The notes under the pieces are model-generated. The model was not told where the DNA came from and made no database searches. It was given only the letters and a program-made list of their open reading frames with translations. From the NCBI RefSeq assembly GCF_028204155.1, contig NZ_JAQLOI010000001.1:1116001-1180000 (forward strand): a stretch of DNA of 64,000 bases, given 5' to 3'. The stretch is from Vibrio algarum. GTDB taxonomy: Bacteria > Pseudomonadota > Gammaproteobacteria > Enterobacterales > Vibrionaceae. Below are positions 45,752-55,088 of this stretch, piece after piece. How positions within the stretch are numbered: the first letter of the stretch is position 1; every line of letters starts with the position of its first letter. The position numbers were made by a program, and so were the translations under genes.

Positions 45752-47101
45752 TTAATCTTCTCTATTACTGGCTTTAGTGAGTAAATCATTAAAATAGTGC
45801 CGCAATGAATAAAGCATTACTAAGCTTGGGATAACCATTAGAGCAGTAATAATAAAGAATAACGACCAATCGTTAAGATAATCGGCAAGCTCACCGCTGA
45901 ACGAGGCTAGTGTCGTTCGTCCAAAGTTACCTAATGAAGCTAGCAGTGCATATTGGGTCGCTGAAAATGCCTGTCCTGTCAATACCGTTAAGAAGGAAAC
46001 AAAAGCAACAGTAGAGAAGGCTGTTGTAAAGTTATCGACAATAATTGTGGCTAAGAATAAGTGCTCACTTGGCCCAACGCTCGCTATCCAGGCGAACATC
46101 AAGTTACTTGAAGCCATAGCGATACCACCAATCATAAGACCTCGCACAATGCCAAATTTTACATTGAACATGCTACCGACGAGTGTAAAGAATATGGTGA
46201 CCCACCAACCTATTAACTTGGAATAATGACCTATTTGCTCATTGCTAAAGCCAACTTCTTTATAGAATGTTATCGACATTCTTCCTAGGAATGCTTCACC
46301 AATCTTAAACAGAAAAACAAACAGCAGTAGTGTAAGTGCAACTTGAACGCCATTTCGTTTGAAAAAGTCTAGGAACGGTTCAATCACTGTCACACTAATC
46401 CACGCGGCTACACGGGATTTAACGACTTTGTTATGTCGTTCCTGAGCGATATTTTGAAGCTCTTCACGTTTAGTTTTTGGTTCCCCTACGAGTAATGTAA
46501 ATACCATCAAGATGACAATTACAGCAGCCATGCCGTAATAAACGCCATTCCAACCAATGCTATCTGCATTAATAAAGGCTAGGTATCCCGGCAATGAATA
46601 TCCGGTCCACCAACCGATAACAGCCATCGCTGATGCTTGCGGTAACTTATTTTCTTCAGATTTTGGGAATGTATCTATACGGAATGCGTCGATTGCAATA
46701 TCTTGGGTTGCGGAAGCCGTCGCGATTCCAAGTGCTATCATCGAAGTTAGCATTAGGTCATTAGCTGGATTTACGCCGGCAATAAAGAGTGTGCAGATTA
46801 AAATGATACATTGGCATAGAAAAATCCAACTTCTTCTTTGTCCTAAAGCTGAATGCAATAATGGGAGCTTAACTCTGTCGACAAGTGGTGCCCATAAGAA
46901 GTTAATTGCGTAGACGGCAAATACGGAACCAAAATATCCGATAGCCGCACGAGTCAAACCAGCATCTTTTAGCCAACCGGACATGTTGGAACCGATCAGT
47001 ACCCAAGGGAATCCACTTGAGCATCCTAGCATCATTACCCATAGCAATCTTTTATCTAGGTAACTTTTAAGTGTTTCAGTCCAAGTCATCTGATTTGACA
47101 T
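45752..47101 (-). CDS. ampG: AmpG-type muropeptide permease
   Basis: Major-facilitator inner-membrane protein of 449 residues with about 12-14 hydrophobic helices, importing anhydromuropeptides for cell-wall recycling. Matching stretches are LLWVMMLGCSSGFPWVLIGS near the N-terminus, FLWAPLVDR, ATASATQDIAIDAFRID and ATQYALLASLGNFGRT. Gene order with a YajG-like lipoprotein gene nearby recalls E. coli ampG-yajG. A cyclophilin gene lies in between here. Confidence 0.92.
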   Translation of the reverse strand: MSNQMTWTETLKSYLDKRLLWVMMLGCSSGFPWVLIGSNMSGWLKDAGLTRAAIGYFGSVFAVYAINFLWAPLVDRVKLPLLHSALGQRRSWIFLCQCIILICTLFIAGVNPANDLMLTSMIALGIATASATQDIAIDAFRIDTFPKSEENKLPQASAMAVIGWWTGYSLPGYLAFINADSIGWNGVYYGMAAVIVILMVFTLLVGEPKTKREELQNIAQERHNKVVKSRVAAWISVTVIEPFLDFFKRNGVQVALTLLLFVFLFKIGEAFLGRMSITFYKEVGFSNEQIGHYSKLIGWWVTIFFTLVGSMFNVKFGIVRGLMIGGIAMASSNLMFAWIASVGPSEHLFLATIIVDNFTTAFSTVAFVSFLTVLTGQAFSATQYALLASLGNFGRTTLASFSGELADYLNDWSLFFIITALMVIPSLVMLYSLRHYFNDLLTKASNRED

Positions 47102-47171
47102 CCAACATTCCTTGTAAATTTGTAGAGACTCTAGAGGGCCGAATATTGTCAGCCCTATAAATTAGAAGAGA

Positions 47172-47717
47172 TTATTTTTGAACCGTTACGTTGTTGATAA
47201 CAATTGCTGTAACAGGCACATCATGGTAATTACCAATTGATGCGGTTTGCTGCATTGCCATTTCTTCAACAACCTTAAAACCTTTAGTTACCTTCCCAAA
47301 TACTGCGTAGCCTGGGCCCTTTGCTGAAGGGTTTAAAAAGTCATTATCATTGTAGTTGATGAAAAACTGGCGAGTTGCAGAGTCTGGGTTTGATGTTCGA
47401 GCCATTGCAATAGTCGCTGTATTATTCTTTAAACCGTTACTTGATTCATTTTTAATAGGTGCGTAGGTCTTAATTTGATTCATGTCTGTATCAAAACCAC
47501 CACCTTGAGCCATAAACCCACGGATGACGCGGTGGAATACCGTTCCTTCATAACTACCATCTTCGACGTACCGTAAAAAGTTGGCAGTAGTGATAGGAGC
47601 ATTGTCTGAGTCGAGTTCAATAGTAAAGTTACCCATTGATGTTTCTACTTCAACATTTGGCGCTGCCATGACAGCAGCACTGAAAAGACAGATTAAAGAG
47701 ATAAGCAGATTACGCAT
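47172..47717 (-). CDS. ppiA: periplasmic peptidyl-prolyl cis-trans isomerase (cyclophilin)
   Basis: PpiA-type cyclophilin of 181 residues with a signal peptide (MRNLLISLICLFSAAVMA). Active-site motifs are VFHRVIRGFMAQGGGF, with the catalytic Arg, and ATRQFFINYNDNDFL. It assists proline isomerisation during periplasmic folding. It starts one base overlapping the YajG-like gene stop, so both share a transcript. Confidence 0.9.
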   Translation of the reverse strand: MRNLLISLICLFSAAVMAAPNVEVETSMGNFTIELDSDNAPITTANFLRYVEDGSYEGTVFHRVIRGFMAQGGGFDTDMNQIKTYAPIKNESSNGLKNNTATIAMARTSNPDSATRQFFINYNDNDFLNPSAKGPGYAVFGKVTKGFKVVEEMAMQQTASIGNYHDVPVTAIVINNVTVQK

Positions 47718-48289
47718 TAAAAGCGCTCCTTCATATAGTTATTAAGTTCAGCATCATTTGCTATTTCGCTCAGTACTAAGCTTGTAACATCATTTACGAT
47801 TTGTTCAATTTGAGCATCGGATGCGCTAAAGGTGCCAGTCTTAGAAGCTGAGCCATTAAATGTTTTTACTAGTTTTCCGCTTGGTGTTTCAGCAGTGATT
47901 TGTAGTGTAATTTTTGCATCCATTTCATTGGACATGACACTGTGCTGCACATTCACTAACAGTTGCTGAATTTCTAAAGAAACACTATTTTCACTATTAA
48001 CTGATGTTTTGAATCCTTTAGACTGCAATTGTTCTTGAAGTGCAGATTCTAAGGTAATTCTAATATTCTGTTTCGCGTGAATAGGTTGGATGTTATTGCG
48101 ACCGCTATCGACCAAAGCAACGTATTGCGCAGAACGTACGTCCTTACTGTCTAGTGAATACATTAGGTTATCAACGACTTTGTTTTGGCTGGTCGTTGTC
48201 TGTGGAATAAAGTTAACTTGAGGCTCTTCTGGAGAAGATGAACAAGCCGCCAATATTAATATGGATGCTGCGATTAACAGTTTTTTCAT
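47717..48289 (-). CDS. yajG: YajG family lipoprotein
   Basis: 190-residue lipoprotein: signal peptide MKKLLIAASILILAAC with the lipobox Cys16 followed by SSSPEE. The domain body (VNFIPQTTTS ... DSGRNNIQPIHAKQNIRITLESALQEQLQSKGF) matches the YajG family of unknown function. It is the first gene of a minus-strand group yajG-ppiA, probably with ampG downstream after a 70-base gap. Confidence 0.85.
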   Translation of the reverse strand: MKKLLIAASILILAACSSSPEEPQVNFIPQTTTSQNKVVDNLMYSLDSKDVRSAQYVALVDSGRNNIQPIHAKQNIRITLESALQEQLQSKGFKTSVNSENSVSLEIQQLLVNVQHSVMSNEMDAKITLQITAETPSGKLVKTFNGSASKTGTFSASDAQIEQIVNDVTSLVLSEIANDAELNNYMKERF

Positions 48290-48357
48290 AAATGATGTCC
48301 TTGTAATGTTTATGCAGTAAAAGTTGCAATAAACGTCGAATCTACAATCATAAGTAA

Positions 48358-49497
48358 TTACTTAGTCGCTTGTAAAATAACAAATTTACTATTGCTTGCT
48401 ATTTTGTCGACTTTTGAACGAGTAAACAATCTTGAAAGTTTATCATCGTAGCCTAGGTGGCGGTTACCAATAACGATAAGTTTTCCATTATTGCGTAGAA
48501 CTTGCTTCGCATCACAGAACATTTGCCAAGCAATGTGATCCGTTATCGCATTGTTTTGATGAAAAGGAGGATTACAGACAACTAAATCGACACTTTCTTG
48601 TGAAAACCCATCTAAACAGTTATTTGCAATAAAGTTAAAGCGGTTTGATTCCGCTATTGCGCTCTTTATATTTAGTTTCGAAGAGGCTAGAGCCATAAAG
48701 CTTTCATCTACGCATGTGATTTCAGCTTGTGGATTTAGTTGAGCCAGTTTTACCGATAACACACCATTGCCACAGCCAAGATCAATGATATTTTTAACAG
48801 ATGGATTGCTGGGTAGGTGTTTAAGCATAAATCGAGCTCCAAGATCTAAGCTTTCACCAGAGTAAGTATTTGGATAATTTTTAAGTGAAAAATCTTCATC
48901 ATCAACGGCCCATTCAGTGATGGGATCAACTGAGTTGATTTGTTGGCTGTTTGCTTGGCAAAATACTAAGCGATGTTTTTTCCAAGCAAGTGACGTTTTA
49001 GTTTCGCCTAGGTGCTTTTCAAATATGGTCAGTGTGGAAGTGTGAATCTCTTTGGCTTTATTGACCGCGATGACAGGGCATTCTTTAGTCAGTCGGGCTC
49101 TAAGTTGACTTAGCTGCCAAGTGAGTAATCGATTATTTTTAGGTATCTGTATAAGTACGAGATCGACGTCCTCGGGAATATTGTCTAATGCATTTAGAAA
49201 CTGGATTGATTTCGTTTGGTTCAGATCAATATTGTTTAATGTCGCTTGATGAGAAATAAATGAGTCACTCATCATGGTGACATGGTTTTTTTCAGAGAAC
49301 CAACATGAGAGAGCCCCGAAGTTGTCATTTAATATGAGAATGTTGAGGTTGTCTGGAAGGTTTAACTCTTCCACGTATCTTATTATGTATTCATCCCCAG
49401 CATCCCAAGCTTGTAATGCTTCTTTTGATCGTTTCGGGAAACGGAAAAGAGTTAGCTCTCTTTGCAATAATGATAATTGGGTATTCGCTTCGCTCAT
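48358..49497 (-). CDS. rlmG: 23S rRNA (guanine-1835-N2)-methyltransferase
   Basis: RlmG (YgjO) methylates G1835 of 23S rRNA. From ATG 49497 it has 379 residues, close to the E. coli length; a TTG eight codons upstream is possible but adds residues the family lacks. The duplicated N-terminal domain (LILNDNFGALSCWF) is followed by the catalytic Rossmann domain with IIDLGCGNGVLSVKLA and the amino-methyltransferase motif VVCNPPFHQ. Divergent from bolA. Confidence 0.92.
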   Translation of the reverse strand: MSEANTQLSLLQRELTLFRFPKRSKEALQAWDAGDEYIIRYVEELNLPDNLNILILNDNFGALSCWFSEKNHVTMMSDSFISHQATLNNIDLNQTKSIQFLNALDNIPEDVDLVLIQIPKNNRLLTWQLSQLRARLTKECPVIAVNKAKEIHTSTLTIFEKHLGETKTSLAWKKHRLVFCQANSQQINSVDPITEWAVDDEDFSLKNYPNTYSGESLDLGARFMLKHLPSNPSVKNIIDLGCGNGVLSVKLAQLNPQAEITCVDESFMALASSKLNIKSAIAESNRFNFIANNCLDGFSQESVDLVVCNPPFHQNNAITDHIAWQMFCDAKQVLRNNGKLIVIGNRHLGYDDKLSRLFTRSKVDKIASNSKFVILQATK

Positions 49498-49713
49498 AGT
49501 TATGCAGGCTGTTTGACTCAATGAAATGAATCAAGATTATCGCAGATGGTTGAGTAAGTTGCTATTGTTAGAGTTCACCATGAGGTTCAATAGTCCTTTT
49601 GTGATGTAAACGCTACCATATAACCCCTATTGGGTATTAATGTCCTTCGTCCAGCCAAGTATTATATTTGCGCTTGCGAGGCTGCGAACTCCAATCAATA
49701 TTAGAGACCAGAT

Positions 49714-50028
49714 ATGCTTCAAGAAATAATTGAAACCAAATTGCATGACGCCTTTTCTCCAAAACACCTCCAAGTTGTCAATGAAAGCTATATGCATAAT
49801 GTCCCCGCGGGCTCTGAAAGCCATTTTAAGGTTGTTGTTGTAAGTAAAGAATTTGATGAACTGCGATTAATAGCAAGGCATCGCAAGGTAAACCAAGTAT
49901 TAGCTCAAGAATTGCAAAATGGGTTACATGCATTATCTATTCACACCTATACAGAAACTGAATGGTTGCAAGAAAGTGGATTGGTACCTAAATCACCAGA
50001 TTGTTTAGGTGGCAAAAAAGTACAGTAG
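49714..50028 (+). CDS. bolA: BolA family protein
   Basis: 104 residues with the BolA fold: LQEIIETKLHDAFSPKHLQVVNESYMHNVPAGSESHFKVVVVS then the RHRKVNQVL helix and HALSIHTYTETEW. The conserved His in SESHFKV and the later HxHT-type histidines suit Fe-S binding with a monothiol glutaredoxin. BolA also acts as a morphology-related regulator in E. coli. It stands alone, upstream of the nqr operon. Confidence 0.93.
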   Translation: MLQEIIETKLHDAFSPKHLQVVNESYMHNVPAGSESHFKVVVVSKEFDELRLIARHRKVNQVLAQELQNGLHALSIHTYTETEWLQESGLVPKSPDCLGGKKVQ

Positions 50029-50396
50029 ACACATAGGGTTGCTCAGACCGTTCTATCGTTAGAAAAGCGAGAATTGAAACTAAGTGAGTGAATGGCTAAA
50101 CAAGCCCTAAAGGGCAATTTGAGATAAATGTTAATAAAATGGTTCAGTTTCAAACTATCATGTGACAATTTGTTGCTGAGAATATTAACAATTGTGCTTA
50201 AGTTCAAACTTATTGATATTTGATCGATTTCTCGACCCTTAGGGTAAAAAAAATCACAGTCATTGGGACTTAAGACCATGGCGTCATGTCTCGAAAAAAT
50301 GCTAAACTGTCGAACCTGATAACCCTCCCTATTAATTATGTGAAGGGTTAATTAAAAAAATGTTGCAGTTTCGACCCAGTGTAAGCGGTCGGAAAA

Positions 50397-50425
50397 TGAC
50401 AAAAATACGTCGTATTTTAATGTCA
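50397..50425. promoter_or_regulatory. nested palindrome upstream of nqrA
   Basis: An inner perfect palindrome AAAATACG-T-CGTATTTT (50402-50418) is bracketed by TGACA (50397-50401) and TGTCA (50421-50425). It ends 43 bases before the nqrA start in a 440-base gap after bolA, so it is a candidate operator. The rest of the gap holds TAACCCT ... AGGGTTA near 50319-50350, another weak stem, and no gene. Confidence 0.45.
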
Positions 50426-50468
50426 CGCAAAAAAGAATCTTTTTCCCGATAAAATAGTGCAAGTGCGT

Positions 50469-51809
50469 ATGATTACAATAAAGAAGGGTTTAGATCTTCC
50501 GATTTCGGGAGCTCCTGCCCAGGTGATTAATGATGGTAAATCCATCAAAAAAGTCGCCTTGCTAGGCGAAGAGTACGTTGGTATGCGTCCTACGATGCAT
50601 GCTCGCGTTGGAGATGAAGTTAAGAAAGGCCAAGTTCTTTTTGAAGATAAAAAGAATCTAGGTGTTCTATTTACTTCTCCTGCAAGTGGTAAAGTTATCG
50701 AAGTAAACCGTGGTGCAAAACGTGTACTTCAATCTGTAGTGATTGAAGTGGCAGGTGATGAGCAAATCACATTCGATAGTTTTGATTCCAAAGCAATAGC
50801 AACCCTTGATCGCGAAGTGATTAAGAAACAGCTAATTGACTCTGGAATGTGGACCGCATTGCGTACTCGTCCGTTCAGCAAGGTCCCTGCCGTTGATTCA
50901 AACACTAAGGCGATTTTCGTTACAGCAATGGATACTAATCCGTTGGCTGCCGACCCCGAAGTGATAATCAAAGAGCAACCCGAAGCATTTTCTGCAGGCT
51001 TAGATCTGTTAGCAAATCTAACGGAAGGTAAGGTGTTTGTTTGTAAGAAGGGCACTAGCCTTCCTCGCAGTGAGCAACCTAATGTTGAAGAGCATGTGTT
51101 TGATGGCCCTCATCCTGCTGGTTTAGCCGGTACACATATGCATTACCTGTATCCTGTAAATGCAGATAATGTTGCTTGGAGCATCAACTACCAAGATGTT
51201 ATTGCCTTCGGTAAACTTTTCCTAACTGGTGAAATTTATACTGATCGTGTGGTCGCTTTAGGTGGTCCTGTCGTTACAAACCCTCGCCTTGTCCGAACCC
51301 ATATCGGTGCGTGCATTGACGATGTTGTCGATAATGAACTAATGCCTGGCGAAGTCCGCGTTATCTCTGGTTCTATATTAACTGGTGTTCATGCGGCGGG
51401 TCCTCATGCCTATCTTGGTCGCTATCACACACAGATTTCTGTACTTCGTGAAGGTCGCGACAAAGAGTTTTTCGGCTGGGCTATGCCTGGTAAGAATAAG
51501 TTCTCTGTGACGAAATCTTTCCTGAGTCACCTTTTCAAAGGTCAGTTGTTTAATATGACAACATCTTTAAATGGTGGTGAACGTGCAATGGTACCTATCG
51601 GTAATTACGAAAAAGTAATGCCACTTGATATGGAGCCAACTTTGCTACTTCGTGATCTATGTGCTGGAGACACTGACAGCGCACAGCGTTTAGGCTGCTT
51701 AGAGTTAGATGAAGAAGATTTAGCATTGTGCACCTATGTATGTCCTGGCAAATATGAGTTTGGCGAAATGCTTCGCGATTGCCTAGATACAATAGTGAAG
51801 GAAGGGTAA
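50469..51809 (+). CDS. nqrA: Na+-NQR subunit A
   Basis: Subunit A of the sodium-pumping NADH:ubiquinone reductase, on the cytoplasmic side. From ATG 50469 it has 446 residues and starts MITIKKGLDLPISGAP like Vibrio NqrA; four upstream in-frame codons from 50457 are rejected. Typical segments are ALLGEEYVGMRPTMHARVGDEVKKGQVLFEDKK, GKVIEVNRGAKRVLQSVVIE and a C-terminal CTYVCPGKYEFG. First gene of nqrABCDEF, with 3 bases to nqrB. Confidence 0.96.
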   Translation: MITIKKGLDLPISGAPAQVINDGKSIKKVALLGEEYVGMRPTMHARVGDEVKKGQVLFEDKKNLGVLFTSPASGKVIEVNRGAKRVLQSVVIEVAGDEQITFDSFDSKAIATLDREVIKKQLIDSGMWTALRTRPFSKVPAVDSNTKAIFVTAMDTNPLAADPEVIIKEQPEAFSAGLDLLANLTEGKVFVCKKGTSLPRSEQPNVEEHVFDGPHPAGLAGTHMHYLYPVNADNVAWSINYQDVIAFGKLFLTGEIYTDRVVALGGPVVTNPRLVRTHIGACIDDVVDNELMPGEVRVISGSILTGVHAAGPHAYLGRYHTQISVLREGRDKEFFGWAMPGKNKFSVTKSFLSHLFKGQLFNMTTSLNGGERAMVPIGNYEKVMPLDMEPTLLLRDLCAGDTDSAQRLGCLELDEEDLALCTYVCPGKYEFGEMLRDCLDTIVKEG

Positions 51810-51812
51810 TCC

Positions 51813-53054
51813 ATGCTTAAAAAGATAATTGAGGATATCGAACCGCATTTTGAAGCGGGCGGTAAATACGAGAAGTGGTATCCGCTTTACGAAGCGACAG
51901 CGACACTTTTCTATACTCCAGGTACGGTAACTCAGCGCAGTTCTCATGTGCGTGATAGCGTTGACTTGAAACGTATCATGATCATGGTGTGGTTTGCTGT
52001 GTTCCCTGCTATGTTCTGGGGGATGTACAATTCCGGTCATCAAGCGATTGTTGCCCTAAACCATATGTATGAAGGTGCTCAGCTTGCCGAAGTAATTTCA
52101 GGCGATTGGCACTACTGGTTAACAGAAGCCATCGCAGGTAGCCTTGGGCCCGATGCGGGCTGGGGCACTAAGATGCTTCTTGGTGCATCATACTTCTTAC
52201 CTATTTATGGCATTGTTTTCGCTGTAGGTGGTTTCTGGGAAGTACTTTTCTGTATCGTGCGTAAGCATGAAGTGAACGAAGGCTTTTTTGTTACTTCTAT
52301 ACTGTTTGCCCTCATTGTTCCTCCAACGCTTCCGCTTTGGCAAGCTGCACTAGGTATTACCTTTGGTGTTGTTGTCGCTAAAGAGATCTTTGGTGGTACG
52401 GGCCGTAATTTCCTAAACCCTGCACTTGCTGGTCGTGCTTTCCTATTCTTTGCTTATCCTGCTCAGATATCAGGTGATGCGGTTTGGACTGCAGCTGATG
52501 GTTTTTCTGGCGCAACGGCGCTAAGTCAATGGGCTCATGGTGGCTCTGGTGCTCTTATTCACAATGTTACTGGTGAACCTATCTCTTGGATGAATGCATT
52601 CATAGGGAATATTCCAGGTTCTATCGGTGAAGTTTCAACGCTAGCCTTGATGTTAGGTGCTGCGATGATCGTGTATATGGGTATTGCTTCGTGGCGTATC
52701 ATTGCTGGTGTTATGATCGGCATGATAGCGACTTCTTTCCTATTTAACGTAATTGGTTCTGATACAAACCCTATGTTTGCAATGCCGTGGCATTGGCACC
52801 TTGTACTTGGTGGCTTTGCATTTGGTATGTTCTTCATGGCAACAGACCCAGTTTCAGCTTCATTTACCGACAAAGGTAAATGGGCTTACGGCATCCTTAT
52901 CGGTCTGATGTGTGTGCTTGTTCGAGTAGTTAACCCTGCGTACCCAGAGGGTATGATGCTGGCGATTCTATTTGCTAACTTGTTTGCACCACTTTTCGAT
53001 TATTTTGTCATCGAGAAAAACGTTAAGCGGAGGCAAGCACGCTATGGCAAGTAA
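51813..53054 (+). CDS. nqrB: Na+-NQR subunit B
   Basis: Integral membrane subunit of 413 residues with about ten helices, carrying covalent FMN, riboflavin and part of the quinone and Na+ path. The flavinylation site is Thr235 in DGFSGATALSQW. Family stretches such as FPAMFWGMYN, RKHEVNEGFFVTSILFALIVPPTLPLWQAALG and PWHWHLVLGGFAFGMFFMATDPVSASFT are intact. It overlaps nqrC by 11 bases. Confidence 0.97.
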   Translation: MLKKIIEDIEPHFEAGGKYEKWYPLYEATATLFYTPGTVTQRSSHVRDSVDLKRIMIMVWFAVFPAMFWGMYNSGHQAIVALNHMYEGAQLAEVISGDWHYWLTEAIAGSLGPDAGWGTKMLLGASYFLPIYGIVFAVGGFWEVLFCIVRKHEVNEGFFVTSILFALIVPPTLPLWQAALGITFGVVVAKEIFGGTGRNFLNPALAGRAFLFFAYPAQISGDAVWTAADGFSGATALSQWAHGGSGALIHNVTGEPISWMNAFIGNIPGSIGEVSTLALMLGAAMIVYMGIASWRIIAGVMIGMIATSFLFNVIGSDTNPMFAMPWHWHLVLGGFAFGMFFMATDPVSASFTDKGKWAYGILIGLMCVLVRVVNPAYPEGMMLAILFANLFAPLFDYFVIEKNVKRRQARYGK

Positions 53055-53814
53055 TAACGATAGCATTAAGAAAACGCTGTTTGTTGTTATCGCAATAAGT
53101 TTGGTGTGCTCAGTAGTAGTTTCTGCTGCTGCGGTATTCTTACGCGACAAACAACAAGCAAATGCTGTTCTTGATAAACAGAAAAACATCGTAGCGGTTG
53201 CTGGACTAGAAGGTAAAGAAGGGTCTATTCCTGAATTATTTACTCAGTACATTGAGCCGCGCTTGGTTGATTTCGATTCTGGTGACTTTATTGATGGTGA
53301 TGCGAATACGTATGACCAACGTCAAGCTGCTAAGAACCCACAACAATCCGTTAAATTGACTGGCGAGCAAGACAACGCGAAGATTCTTCGCCGTGCTAAC
53401 ACTGGCCTTGTTTATCTTGTTAAAGATGGCAGCGATGTGTCGAAAGTTATTTTGCCAATTCATGGTAATGGACTTTGGTCAATGATGTATGCATTCATTG
53501 CTGTTGAGACAGACGGTAATACTGTTTCTGGTATCACATACTACGAACAGGGTGAAACTCCTGGACTTGGTGGTGAAATCGAAAACCCACGCTGGCGTAG
53601 CCAGTTTGTTGGTAAGAAACTGTTTGATGAAAGTCATAAACCAGCCATTAAGATTGTTAAAGGTGGCGCACCACAAGGTAGTGAACACGGTGTTGATGGT
53701 CTTTCCGGTGCAACTCTAACGGCAAACGGCGTACAAAATACGTTTGATTTCTGGTTGGGAGACATGGGCTTTGGTCCTTTCCTAACTAAAGTACGTGATG
53801 GAGGTCTGAACTAA
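53044..53814 (+). CDS. nqrC: Na+-NQR subunit C
   Basis: Subunit of 256 residues with one N-terminal membrane helix (about 11-33) and a periplasmic domain carrying covalent FMN at Thr224 in DGLSGATLTANG. ATG 53044 lies inside the end of nqrB and gives the family N-terminus MASNNDSIKKTLFVV; an upstream in-frame start at 52972 is rejected. The flavin is attached by ApbE, encoded downstream. The stop overlaps nqrD by one base. Confidence 0.96.
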   Translation: MASNNDSIKKTLFVVIAISLVCSVVVSAAAVFLRDKQQANAVLDKQKNIVAVAGLEGKEGSIPELFTQYIEPRLVDFDSGDFIDGDANTYDQRQAAKNPQQSVKLTGEQDNAKILRRANTGLVYLVKDGSDVSKVILPIHGNGLWSMMYAFIAVETDGNTVSGITYYEQGETPGLGGEIENPRWRSQFVGKKLFDESHKPAIKIVKGGAPQGSEHGVDGLSGATLTANGVQNTFDFWLGDMGFGPFLTKVRDGGLN

Positions 53815-54449
53815 TGTCTATTGATGTTAAAGAGATGAAATCGAATCTTTTCGCTCCGGTCATGGATAACAACCCGATCGCCCTTCAGGTGCTAGGTGTA
53901 TGTTCTGCGTTAGCGGTTACGACTAAACTTGAAACAGCATTTGTTATGACAATCGCTGTAATTTTTGTTACGGCATTCTCTAACTTTTTTGTTTCTCTTA
54001 TCCGTCATCATATTCCAAATAGCGTACGTATCATCGTTCAGATGGCGATTATCGCTTCATTGGTAATTGTGGTGGACCAATTCTTGAAAGCATATTTATA
54101 TGATATATCTAAGCAGCTTTCAGTATTTGTTGGTCTGATCATTACGAACTGTATTGTAATGGGTCGTGCGGAAGCGTATGCCATGAAATCAGAACCGATT
54201 CCTTCTTTTATAGACGGCGTTGGTAACGGTTTAGGGTATGGCTTCGTACTTATCACTGTCGGCTTTTTCCGTGAACTATTTGGTTCAGGTAAGCTCTTTG
54301 GAATGGAGGTTCTTCCTCTTGTTTCTGATGGTGGTTGGTATCAACCAAATGGCATGATGCTACTAGCACCATCGGCATTCTTCTTGATCGGCTTTATGAT
54401 TTGGGTTGTCCGAATCATCAAACCAGAACAAATAGAAGCGAAGGAGTAA
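53814..54449 (+). CDS. nqrD: Na+-NQR subunit D
   Basis: Hydrophobic subunit of 211 residues with six predicted helices. NqrD and NqrE form an inverted-symmetry pair of the RnfE/RnfA type that holds the intramembrane iron centre; the conserved Cys lies in GVCSALAVT and ITNCIVMGRAEAYA. Tightly coupled to nqrC (TAATG) and 7 bases from nqrE. Confidence 0.96.
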   Translation: MSIDVKEMKSNLFAPVMDNNPIALQVLGVCSALAVTTKLETAFVMTIAVIFVTAFSNFFVSLIRHHIPNSVRIIVQMAIIASLVIVVDQFLKAYLYDISKQLSVFVGLIITNCIVMGRAEAYAMKSEPIPSFIDGVGNGLGYGFVLITVGFFRELFGSGKLFGMEVLPLVSDGGWYQPNGMMLLAPSAFFLIGFMIWVVRIIKPEQIEAKE

Positions 54450-54456
54450 GATCGTA

Positions 54457-55053
54457 ATGGAACATTATATTAGTTTGCTTGTTCGTTCGATCTTTATCGA
54501 GAACTTAGCACTTTCGTTCTTCTTAGGTATGTGTACCTTCTTGGCGGTATCTAAGAAAGTTAAAACGTCTTTCGGTCTGGGTGTTGCCGTAATCGTTGTT
54601 CTTACCATTGCGGTACCAGTGAACAACTTACTTTACAACCTTGTCCTAAAAGACAGCGCATTGGTTTCTGGTGTTGATTTAAGCTTCCTTAACTTCATTA
54701 CCTTTATCGGTGTTATCGCGGCGTTAGTACAGATTCTAGAGATGGTGTTAGACCGTTTCTTCCCGCCTCTGTATAACGCATTGGGTATCTTCTTGCCACT
54801 TATTACAGTTAACTGTGCAATATTTGGTGGAGTATCATTTATGGTTCAACGTGATTACAACTTTGCAGAATCGGTCGTATACGGCTTTGGTTCTGGTGTG
54901 GGTTGGATGTTGGCCATTGTGGCACTAGCAGGTATTCGTGAAAAGATGAAGTATTCAGACGTGCCTCCGGGTCTACGTGGACTGGGTATCACCTTTATCA
55001 CAACTGGTTTAATGGCGTTAGGCTTTATGTCTTTCTCTGGTGTTCAACTGTAA
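54457..55053 (+). CDS. nqrE: Na+-NQR subunit E
   Basis: Membrane subunit of 198 residues, partner of NqrD. The conserved cysteines are in FFLGMCTFLAVS and LITVNCAIFGGV. It has six helices and the end VPPGLRGLGITFITTGLMALGFMSFSGVQL typical of the family. AAGGAGTAAG precedes the start. Confidence 0.96.
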   Translation: MEHYISLLVRSIFIENLALSFFLGMCTFLAVSKKVKTSFGLGVAVIVVLTIAVPVNNLLYNLVLKDSALVSGVDLSFLNFITFIGVIAALVQILEMVLDRFFPPLYNALGIFLPLITVNCAIFGGVSFMVQRDYNFAESVVYGFGSGVGWMLAIVALAGIREKMKYSDVPPGLRGLGITFITTGLMALGFMSFSGVQL

Positions 55054-55088
55054 GTCGGGTAAACGACACAATAAATAAGGAATAGTAA

